This document shows, in pieces, positions 21,382 to 30,235 of a stretch of DNA of 30,235 nt. This stretch comes from Tilletiaria anomala UBC 951. Taxonomy: Eukaryota > Basidiomycota > Exobasidiomycetes > Georgefischeriales > Tilletiariaceae. The notes below the pieces were generated by a model. It was not told where the DNA came from. It worked only from the letters and a program-made list of their open reading frames with translations, and made no database searches. The stretch lies in assembly GCF_000711695.1 (NCBI RefSeq), contig NW_013546869.1, positions 1-30,235 of the forward strand. Reading direction: 5' to 3'. Numbering within the stretch: position 1 is the first letter of the stretch; each line of letters starts with the position of its first letter. A program made the position numbers and the translations under genes.

Positions 21382-22106
21382 GGTAAGCTGATGTGATCGT
21401 CCATGAGTTCGACGGTAATGAGCAGTTCAATTCCCTATCTCAACCTTTATCTTCTCCTTGCCGTACGCAAAATCAAATCCGTAATTGTGCGCAAAGATTT
21501 TACTGGCGGTCTCTCAAACGACACAGCTCCCCAGCCACACTCTGCATATCGAATCAAGCCTGAGGTAGTGATTGACAGCCTGCACGCGGCATTAGCTATG
21601 ACATACAGCTCCCCGCCCCACTCATACGCCACAAGCCGAGAACGAGCGCACAGTTGAATGTTCAGTCGGTCTCTGCACCCTCTGTCTGTGAAGGCAGGCT
21701 GCCACTTCGTTGGATCGAACTGGTGCTCTAGCAGCGCTCTCCTTTGAGTACCCTTGCGACAAACAGTATGAAGCAGACACGTCAAGAGAATCGTTTCAAG
21801 AGGTAAACTGCAAAATGCGGTGAAAGTCATCTTGTGCAGCGAAGTGGTGGGCGAGTGGAACAGCAAGTTGTTGCGCAAACTGCTTACATCGCTTGCGTCG
21901 GCCGCGGTTCGCGCGAAGGACCATTCCCACGAACATGACATGCATGTCAGTCATTTTGTTCTCTCGCAGCACGAGGTAAACACGCCCTCATTTGGGAACC
22001 AGCGCAAGATACATAGATAATTAATCGGCCCATCAATGTCCTACGAAGAAATGGAAGTGCAGACGATGAAAATGGTGCGCGCCCATCTCGGGCATCATCG
22101 GAATCC

Positions 22107-22566
22107 TTACCCGTGCATGGGCGCAAGCATGGCCGTTTGGTATTCTGGATTTCCACTTTTTCCGATCGGGCCGTTGTACTCTGATAAGAAGAGCACACGA
22201 GATCAGCAACTCAATAACATTTGCTTCGGAACGAAAGAGAGAGGGGCGAATCCGGCAGGCTCACCGAGCGCAGATCCCCGAGGAGACTGCCGTGGCTATC
22301 CGAAATCAATTTGGGCATATACTTGGCAGCAGCCCAGACGAATGCGATGCTGCTCGTCCTGCTAGCGCTGCCGCTGTACGCGGCCCATACTTCTGTGTCG
22401 GTGAATCTAGGAAAGCGTAGATCGAACAGCAGCAATGAATGACAGTATCGTGTCACGATTGCACATAGACGACGAGTGTGAGCGCAGACTCATGCACTGA
22501 AACATTCCCACGCTCTTTCCCTTTCCGTACACCATGGAATAGGGGCCTCCGGGTAGACTGGATCAT
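22107..22566 (-). CDS. Doubtful small spliced gene, 77 residues, unknown
   Basis: A possible three-exon model on the minus strand is 22566-22533, 22392-22265 and 22178-22107. It uses GTGTAC..ACAG and GTGAGC..CAGAG junctions and closes on TAA with every junction in frame. The middle exon has about 70% G or C at third positions and reads VWAAYSGSASRTSSIAF and VWAAAKYMPKLISD. The last exon reads YNGPIGKSGNPEYQTAMLAP. The second intron is 86 nt, typical for this window. Against it: I recognise no family, the first exon is very short, the acceptor of the last exon is ambiguous by two bases (CAG or CAGAG), and the reading could be chance. Confidence 0.25.
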
Positions 22567-23378
22567 GGCCTGCGCGACAAGCAGTTACGGCTGGTTCTCT
22601 AGTTGTTCAGCTGCTGCAACCAGATCTGGTCAGATCGCCCTGAGTGACCCGGGGCACTTTTTGAGCAGGTGTGGGTGTCCATCGCGCCCTTTTGATGTCT
22701 TGGTAGATGAAGGAGGATGAAAAGGACGAAGACGAAGAAGATCGCATGCTGCCCTTGTTGCCACCCTGCTCTACTCTTGGGGACTAGTGACAGCAGGAGA
22801 GGAAGATGGAGTGGAGTGGTGGTGGCTGCCTTATTAGCCTTGCACATCGGCTTCTTCCACATCATCACCTTGGCCTTAATACTGCGAGCCTCCAGGAACT
22901 CCGTTTCCTTGAAGAGAACGAGATCGCTGCGCCGCTGTACACCGCGCGCATGGTGGGGTGCGCAGAGACGGAGCGCGTAGGCACAGGCCTGGCCGTCTAT
23001 GTCTTGAATGTCTCCGCAGCCATGAGGTGGCAAAAAAAGAGTAGGAGAGCCCCCTTGAATAGCGCGCTAGTGATGAACCTCATGCTGCAAGATGTTATCT
23101 GGTGGCTAGTAGAAGAAAAATGGTTTATGACGGATATAGGTTAGATCTCAAGGCTGCTGGTGTGACAACAGAATTGATCGGCTGCTTTCAAAGGCACGGC
23201 AATATATGTTGGCGATTCAGAGAGACTTGATCTTCCCGGGAATGTGCAATTTGCAAATGTCCAAGACCTGCAGAGAGTAGGAAGCGAGGTTGCTGGATGC
23301 GCGGTGACCCTGCGCCTGTATTCAAAATTCGAGAGGAGCGAGACATTGCTTGCATCTCTGCGGCTTGAACGGCATCGA

Positions 23379-23394
23379 AGAGAGAGAGAGAGAG
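23379..23394. repeat. AG dinucleotide microsatellite, eight units
   Basis: Sixteen bases of pure AG are seen directly, followed by AAAGGG. It lies in noncoding sequence. Its length is likely to vary between strains. Confidence 0.9.
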
Positions 23395-23613
23395 AAAGGG
23401 AGTAGAAACGAGATGACCTGGCAGCTGGGAAAGAAATTCAAGAGACAGAGACGAAGACACGATACAGAACCCTATGAGGAAGGAAGGGAAAAGGGATGTC
23501 GCGATGCAGACCTCGCGTGAGTTGCAAGGTATATACTTGAAAATGATAATAGGTGCCCAACATTGCTCATTGCGGCGCCTGGTCGGGCGTCGATGTGACG
23601 AGATGTTGGCCGA

Positions 23614-23625
23614 CCCCCCCCCCCC
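23614..23625. repeat. Run of 12 C
   Basis: A homopolymer of twelve C is seen directly in the gene-poor stretch. Such runs are prone to both slippage and sequencing error, so the exact count is uncertain. Confidence 0.85.
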
Positions 23626-24792
23626 TCTTCCTCCCGCCTATCGATCGATTCGACTGCAGTAAACAACAAGCAGTAGTGGCGTCGGTTGAGATGTCCCAGC
23701 AAGGATGTCGCTACATTCCAAATGCGTTCGCCTCTGCAAATGGGATGAACCGGCCGAGCAGAGTGGATACATTTGTAGGATGAATGGCGATCAAAAATGT
23801 CGGAGCCTCGGTGCTCTCAGATGGGCACTGGAACAGTGTGAGAGTTCACAAGTCAAGGCCCAAAACGGAGGGGGATCACGCATCCAGGAACCGCTTGCTC
23901 CGGGTTTCCCGGAAGTTATCTGAGATCTCTAAGAAAGATAGCATCAGTGTTATGCTCTTGAGCTATGAGCTCTGCTGATGACACGTCGATCACACACATA
24001 CAAAGGACACATCGGCAGATGAGGGCGCCTCATGTTCATGCCAGATGACGGCACTCGCTTCAGCTATGTTCCCAGACAGGACGCAGCCTGCCAAGCTGCG
24101 GTAATCAGCTCGGAATGATGCAGCATCGCAACCCTCTCCCCCCCTTTCCGCGGGTCCCCCATAGATTGAGCGACATGGCCATATCTCTTGAAAGAGTCAG
24201 CTACCACACGCCACAATCTGGTTAAAACAGAAATGAATCTGCCGCAGGGCACCGGCGCTGGGTCGGGCTGAACGGAGCTGGGCTTGCTTGGCATCCATTG
24301 GGGCTGCATGCGCCATACATTCTCTGCGTGCTGAAGAGGTGAATCGATTCAATTTCAAGGGGCCAACCGCCGATAAGCGACGGTCTGATTATGCATCGAT
24401 CGATAGAGGGTTGCATGTACGGAGCACTCGCAATGCCTGTCTGATCATACGCAACGAAGCCCGCGCGTATCGGGATCGGACATCAATCGAGCAATGTTGC
24501 GAGTGCAAAGAATTGGCATGAAAGAAGTTCGTAGCATAAATTCGAAGATCGCTGGTTTAAATGCTAGGCCCAGCCGCATCCTGGTTGAAATTGAAAGGAG
24601 GCCTAGCAGGAGTCGAAACCCAGATGGGAAGGGCGGCTTGCATGCGGAGAGCAGCTCATAGGGAACATGCACGAGGCATATCAGGGGGGCAGTGTTCAGT
24701 GTTGTCACATGTACATACACGATTACACTGCGCAGCACCATCATCAAAGATCAGCTTTCATCGGCTAGTCTGCACAATAGCCCACCCGCCGG

Positions 24793-26688
24793 CTAATCAT
24801 CATCCCAGTTCGGGTTCTGCTTCGGCGCCTTGATTCCCGCCGGTTTGGCCATGATGATCGAGTCGACGTTCAGCACGTTGACCGCTGCGCCGGTAGCGTA
24901 GCGTAGCGCCCAGTACTTGGCCGACAACACATCCAGGATCTGCTTGGACGTCGCAGACACTGTGCCGTCCTCGGACTCGTCCTGAGCACAGAGGAGAACG
25001 ATGGGTCAAGAGGGCCGGAAATAGGGTGTTATCAGCACCGAGCAAAGCGCAGGATGAGGCCAACGCCAAGTGCCTTCTACCTGACTCACCTCAATGTCGA
25101 CACCAACTTCGGCGCCCTTGCCTTCCTTGCCCTCGTGCCGCGCGTACAAGCTGCTAACGACCTGCGTGGCGTTGAGACCTGCATTCTCCGCCAGCGTACG
25201 CGGCACGACCTCGAGCGCCTCTGCGAACTTCTTGATCGCGTGTTGGTTCAGACCGGGCGTCTTTTCGCCGAAGCGCATGATGCGCTTCGCCAGCTCCAAC
25301 TCCGTTGCGCCGGCGCCGGGGACGAGGCGCGCATCCTTGGTGAGCGACTTGATCACATTGACACCATCATCAATCGCCCGTTCAACGTCATCAAGGAGGT
25401 TTGCTGTCGCGCCGCGCAGCACGACCGTCGCCATCTTCGGCTTCGACTTCCCGCCGAGCTTGCCATCCTCCTGCCGGAAGACTGTCACTCGGTCCCCACC
25501 GATCTCCGTCGTCTCCACAACGTCCACCCACCCGGCCTCCTCGGGCATCGGCGCGCCGAGCCGCGCGAGCGGCGTAGCGCCCACCAGCCGCGCCAGCCGG
25601 CGCACCTCGAACTTGCTCAGGATCTTGACGCATAGAATTTCGAACCGGTTCAAGTAGTGCAGCGCAAGCTCGCCTACCGTGCTCTGCGTGATGACAATCT
25701 TGACGCCTGAATCGGCGATCTCCTTGATGATCTTCTCCAGTTGCTTCTCTTCGCCCTGCGTGAACGCGCTGAGCTCCTTGGCATTGTGCAGCAGCACGGT
25801 ACCCTTGGTTTCCGTCTGCGAAATGTCCATGCCACATGTAAAGATCGCCACCTTGCCTCCCTCGGGCACGGCGCGCACACTGCCCTCCGGCTGCCGGCCA
25901 AAGACCATCCCGCGCACGACCCGCGACTCTGACAAGGACCCGCCCATGATCTTGACGACGCGAACGTTGTCGACGTTGATGTTGGATAGGCCGCCAGTGG
26001 TCCTCACCTCTGATGCCGTCTGCTTCTCGACGGCCGTCGGGAAGACGAGCGAAACTGCCTGAGCGACAAGCGGTGCTAGAATATCCTCTTGCCCGTATTG
26101 CTTGGATGCCAGCGATGGCCGAATCGCCAATGCCAGCGACTCTACCGAGGGAGGTGAGCTGAGTGATGCAACCGAGAGAGCTGAGAGCGTAGAAGGTTGC
26201 GAAGCGTCAGAAAGTCATGGGAGCGCTCGGTTCACCATGCATAGCAAGCATCACCCACTCTCAAGTTCTTCTAGGGCCTTGTCCCTCGCCAGCTCGTAGC
26301 CCTGCAGAATTTCACTCGGGTGGAGACCCATCGTGATCAGGTACTCTGCCTTCTTGAGGAGCTCTCCAGCAAAGATGAGGACGAGGTTGGTCGCGTCTCC
26401 CATTTCGGCCTCCTGCTGCTGACTCGCCATGACCAAGAGCCTTGCTGCGGGATGGACCACCTCCAACTCGCGAATGATGGTCGCTGCATCGTTGGTGACA
26501 AAGAGCCGCTCGAGGTGGTTGATGACCATCTTGTTCCTCCCGTTTGGTCCAAAGGATGTACGCACAATTTCTGACAGTTCGTTGATGGCCTGAATGTTCC
26601 GCAGCACGGCCTCCTCAATGCCTTGAAGGTGCTTGTAACCATCTTTGAAGAGCGACGGCCCGCCCGCCTTGGGTACTTTTAATGACAT
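24793..26688 (-). CDS. CCT8: T-complex protein 1 subunit theta (CCT8)
   Basis: Exons 26688-26259, 26180-25090 and 24981-24793 on the minus strand give 569 residues. The introns are 78 nt (GTGGGT..CTCAG, phase 1) and 108 nt (GTGAGT..CTCAG, phase 0). The product is one of the eight subunits of the cytosolic TRiC/CCT ring, which folds actin, tubulin and WD-repeat proteins with ATP. Visible group II chaperonin features are RTSFGPNGRNKMV, FVTNDAATIIRELEVVHPAA and GDATNLVLIFAGELL in the equatorial domain; VDNVRVVKIMGGS and DISQTETKGTVLLHNA leading into the apical domain; VGATPLARLG; and GGDRVTVFRQE, RGATANLLDDVERAIDDG and VPGAGATELELAKRI on return. The final exon reads LDVLSAKYWALRYATGAAVN and IIMAKPAG, the theta-type C-terminus, with an acidic end WDDD. 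Length is normal. An upstream in-frame codon run (QTRRRLPLVRSGK) precedes the chosen ATG and is probably leader. Confidence 0.97.
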
Positions 26689-27288
26689 CTTGCCGCTTCT
26701 GACTAGAGGCAGTCTCCTCCTCGTTTGCAATAAACTGAAGAGGTAGATCTACTCCCGGGTTGGACGCGGGTCGTATGGTAATGCAACATCCACGCCGAGG
26801 ATCAATTTGTGGGACTGCAAGGATGGAGTTATTGTGTGTATCGGGGGGGGTGTTGCAGAAGATTCTGGCAGCGCGAAATCAGCTGGTGCGGCGGAAGCGA
26901 CATAGTTCTATGAAGACGCACTCACCTTACGTGACCAAGCCCATTGGCGGTTGCACCGAATGTAATGGCGCAGCTCATACGTGTTCTCACTTCGCATAGA
27001 GGTACCAATCAGTATAGGCACCGCTGAGGGAACGAAGCACACAGCGCATGTGCATGCTCCTTTGTTGTGCACCATGATTATTTTTATGTGCTCTGGATTC
27101 TGCGGCCTGCGGTATCGAGATGCGCGTACGAGAGCTTGGAGATTCTAAACGTGCCGTATCTCGAGAGCCAAGCCGTCTTCAGGCCGAGCTTTGCTCAGAA
27201 ATGAGAAGACCTTGATGAAACCCCTCTTCTCTGAATCGTAGTAAAAACAAAGTAATTGCCACTCCAAACCCGAGCTGAGCCGACGAAA
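26689..27288. other. 600-base stretch upstream of CCT8, no gene seen
   Basis: It lies between the CCT8 start and the decayed regulator and must contain the CCT8 promoter. The frames are short and without motifs. A run of nine G occurs near 26841-26849. Confidence 0.5.
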
Positions 27289-28400
27289 ATGATGACAGTC
27301 ACTGCAAACGCAGCAGAACATACCGCCGCAGATGTCTCAGACACGGAAACCCGGGTGCAGCTGCGCTTCCATTTTCGGCGGTCGCAGGGCAGCAGCAATA
27401 CCAAGCAATGGGGAGAAGGAAAGCCATGCGACCGCTGTCGCTTGAAGTGCATGGACTGCTCCCGCGGGCATGCGTGCGAAAGGTGCTTCAAAATCCAACA
27501 AAGCCTGCGCTTACGAAGATCAGAAGCATCGTCCTGGCCCCCATCTCCCGCGATGAGCAGCAAGCTTGCATTCGAAATTTCGCCAGCGAAAACGGCGAAC
27601 GCAGCCCAGGCAGGATAACCTACTTCGCATTACATCAGAATTTGAGCTGGGTTCGGATTCCTCGAGCATCGAGTCGTGGTCGAGCTATACTATGGAGCCC
27701 GGGAAGTCCATTACATCCTTGAGCACGGCTGTGACGGACGAGTTGCGATCGGATATAGCGGGTTGGGTGGCTCAACAGGTCAAGGTTTCCTTCTCTCCGG
27801 CGGTTGGGCTCACAGGCGCACATGTAGGCGCGATGGTCACGCTGCTCGATTACATGACCAGCATCATATTCAACCATGCGGATAAGCTAAAGTTCGCTAC
27901 CCAAGCTTTGAATCATCTCGACTTGATGCACATTCCACCTGTTCACAGACTAGTCCTAAACAAGCTCGATGCCACCAAAGCTGTCCATGATGGCAAGCTG
28001 GCTCTGATTTTCGACGATTGCCTTGCCTGCCCGGGTAGCGCACACCGCATGAAATAAAGGGCATGCCTTTGGTGATCGGGGACAACGTCTATCGAGCTCA
28101 TCCTGCTGGGCTATACGTTCTGTTGCTCAACAGTCAAGGGTGATTGGGCTTTGTTCACCTCCACGGCTGGCGCGCTGATGGCTCGTTCCCACATACCATC
28201 GTGTGGCCCAGATTGTTCCAAGCGATCTCGCCATCGAAATACTGCTTGGACATCTGCATCGTATTCCAGCAAGCTTAGCACTCGCTCGGACCGAAAGGGA
28301 GGATGCTCAGCCCACCGTGGACCTAGAGGGAGCTGGAAGGCTCCGTCAGTATTTGGCCCTCGCACCATGCTACGACGGAGAGTATGGCGACCTGATGTGA
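27289..28400 (+). pseudogene. Decayed Zn(II)2Cys6 regulator-like gene
   Basis: From the ATG at 27289 the first frame reaches KPCDRCRLKCMDCSRGHACE with C-x2-C-x6-C-x5-C-x2-C, five of the six cysteines of a fungal zinc cluster. The sixth, in SNKACAYEDQKHRPGP, lies in the next frame beginning at 27494, after an AAAA run where one extra A would explain the shift. That frame meets TGA at 27554, then is open from 27557 to 28057 with protein-like content (VAQQVKVSFSPAVGL, MTSIIFNHADKLKFATQALN). A third frame holds YRAHPAGLYVLLLNSQG, and a later one VDLEGAGRLRQYLALAPCYD. Frames change repeatedly and no intron with normal signals removes the breaks, so I call it a broken host transcription-factor gene. 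The alternative for the first shift alone is a sequencing error in the A run. The family beyond the cluster is not established. Confidence 0.5.
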
Positions 28401-30235
28401 CAAGCGTGCGGGGTGCTTTCCGATCACGTATCAGTCGAGTTTATAGAAATCGAAACGGCACTGAAACCTCGCTTTCCCATCACCTACCCCTCATGCTGAA
28501 CCAGTAACTGCGCCACGTTGTCACTGTCGACATAACACACGGACGGCCGGTCGTGAAAACGCGGCACCGGCAGACTCTCTTGCCCACCATATAAGCTGCC
28601 TGGCCGCAATTTAGCGGCCCGATCGCCGTGACGATTGGCGAGGTCCAAGCAAGCTTCTCGGCATGGGTGAACGCCTTTTCTGTGATGAAGCTCACCTGGC
28701 AGCTCCTGCAGCCGTGGTCCGAGGGGAAGGTTCGATGCGGAAGTGCTCACGCTTGTTGTGCTGGTCGCGACGACCGTCCTCATTGATACGATGCGCCCGC
28801 ATTCTTGCTTCGTTGCCTTGTCCAAGTGTATCAAGCGCCTGGTCCAAGCCCTCGCCGCGCATGCGGCAGTCTTGCGCGTGACTCAGCGCGATCCGGAGAG
28901 CCTCGAGTCGTACCGCAGTCTGCTCGCATGGATAATTGCGACTCCCAATGTTCCCCTCCGTTGCTCACCGTTTGGTTCTGCGCTCCCCTCTTCTTAGCTT
29001 TCACCTGTTCGATGCCGTCGTGCTGCGGTTCTGGAAACAGAAGGGTGTCCCCATCAGCTTCGGCCAGCTATGAACGTCACTACATGGACTGTCGCTCTTT
29101 CCTGGTGAGAAGTTTGTCGGCGCGGGGATGGGGCCAGAGACGACGAACCGACAGACGTATCGGCTCCTCCAGTACACGTTCCTCTTGGCTATGATCAATG
29201 AGGAGCTTTGAAACAGATCGCTGGTTACAAACAGCCAGGTGGCTACGGGTCGGGCGCCGGACAAGTTGGCAGAGGTTACGGGCTTTCTGGAAAGACGGCC
29301 AGTCCTCCTGGAGCGATTCACTGATCAAAGTGCCCCTGTCTTGACAATCCAGTTGGACGGGCCGTCTGATGCGCATCTGTTTTCCCTTTTGGGGAGACTC
29401 GAGTGGCGCACCGAAGCCTGTGCTTTTGAACCCTCCATCAGGGACGCCAGCTTTCTCAAAGCAGAGACTGAGGCCAAGCATGGGCGATGTGCGTTCCTAT
29501 TTGACCCGAAATTAGGCGCCGTACTAATGGACTCGGTCCTATGGAACAATGTCACCGTCACGATCGGTCTGGTCATCGCCACCATGCACACCTGTGATAT
29601 TTCGGGCTCGGAGGCGAGGGTTTCCTACGGCTCACATCATCGACAGGCGCTGTAGCGCGATGCGAGGCTCATCATGCAGCGGTAAAGCGTTACACTAATG
29701 TGCCGCGCGTTTGGCAAGCCACTTCGCTTCATCGGTACTGTGCCCATATGTGAGTTACCCCAACTATATTTGGTTCGAAGCAAATGCGGCGCTCGACGCC
29801 ATTTATGTGCTGACATGCTGTGTATTCGCCCTCAGCTTGCGCTATCAGATGGGAGATGACGGCTCAGGCCGGCTCGCTGACGGCGCGCTGCACGTGACAT
29901 GCAACGTCTCGCCAGTGCTCCAAGGACTGTTTTCTTCCTGGGTGACAGGTGTGTACAAATAATGCGGATCTCAGGTGCTCTCTGGCGAGGCGAGCGGCGA
30001 GCGCATGTTGTGTGGTGGCCGCCTGGATCCCCAAGGGGAGGGGGGTAAGTCTGCTGGTGGTGGTGCTGGATATACCGTCATCCATCGACGAGCTCGAACG
30101 CTCGACAGTGCACCCATGCACAGTCACTGACACTACACACCGGATGATGGCCAACCCGAAACTCGGCGCAACCCGGCCCAGACCCATAACCCTAACGAGA
30201 CTGACCGATGTGCCTCAGTGCCAGCGCCGGGTGTG
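28401..30235 (+). other. Broken protein-like frames, probably the continuation of the decayed gene
   Basis: Plus-strand pieces with protein-like composition follow one another in changing frames: GEVQASFSAWVNAFSVMKLT (about 28640-28699), the 28743-28997 frame (LIDTMRPHSCFVALSKCIKR), a piece near 29000-29066 (FHLFDAVVLRFWKQKG), FVGAGMGPETTNRQTYRLLQ near 29115, the 29239-29655 frame (GFLERRPVLLERFTDQ) and the 29711-29962 frame. None starts or splices convincingly. They may be the downstream part of the zinc-cluster gene or a second relic. I recognise no transposon enzyme in them. The last 270 bases hold nothing I can name. Confidence 0.35.

Larger units (their letters stand above)
21382..24792. 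other. 3.4-kb gene-poor stretch
   Basis: No reading frame over about 165 codons is convincing. The stretch holds one doubtful small spliced candidate on the minus strand (22107-22566, listed separately), a segment near 22870-23030 with coding-like base bias on both strands, an AG microsatellite and a C run. No rRNA, tRNA or transposon protein was recognised. The right end must include the 3' untranslated part of CCT8. Confidence 0.5.

Noticed and set aside
30187-30196. TAACCCTAAC, resembling a fungal telomere repeat
   Set aside because: It is less than two units, not tandem, and within coding-like sequence; a chance match.

Overview
The window is nuclear DNA of a filamentous or yeast-like fungus. 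Genes lie on both strands and are cut by short GT..AG introns, mostly 67-140 nt. Codons are GC-rich at the third position, and the products are typical fungal or eukaryotic housekeeping proteins (a CCT chaperonin subunit, a nucleolar RNA-binding protein, complex I and twin-CX9C proteins). Protein style and intron density suggest a basidiomycete, perhaps a smut relative (Ustilaginomycotina). That placement is an inference, not something I could search.

Layout. 1-1310 (+) is the 3' part of an uncharacterised gene with a possible NTF2/SnoaL-like segment. 2268-6235 (+) is a seven-exon Bre4-type aromatic-acid-exporter-family membrane protein. 6330-8230 (-) is the two-RRM nucleolar protein Nop13. 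8734-10596 (+) is a continuous reading frame joining the mitochondrial fission protein MTFP1/MTP18 to a mitochondrial-type 4'-phosphopantetheinyl transferase (Ppt2/AcpS family). 10734-11719 (-) is mitochondrial p32/Mam33. 12192-13080 (+) is the complex I subunit NDUFB7, in four tiny exons including a 15-nt micro-exon. 13081-15582 holds no gene I can support. 15583-19267 (+) is a 1205-residue low-complexity protein of unknown function. 19502-20638 (-) is a D-2-hydroxyacid dehydrogenase with a stop-free intron. 21130-21381 (+) is Cmc4. 21382-24792 is gene-poor, with one doubtful small spliced candidate. 24793-26688 (-) is CCT8. From 27289 onward lies a decayed zinc-cluster regulator and further broken reading frames.

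How the genes relate. Four loci act in mitochondria: MTFP1-PPT2, p32, NDUFB7 and CMC4. Three of them are adjacent at 8.7-13.1 kb. Ppt2-type enzymes activate mitochondrial acyl carrier protein, itself a complex I subunit; NDUFB7 is a complex I subunit; MTFP1 is an inner-membrane protein linked to fission and respiration. The fusion is the most unusual object in the window. The retained-intron form of its message would stop immediately before the catalytic lysine/glutamate motif, so splicing could switch the transferase off while keeping the fission domain.
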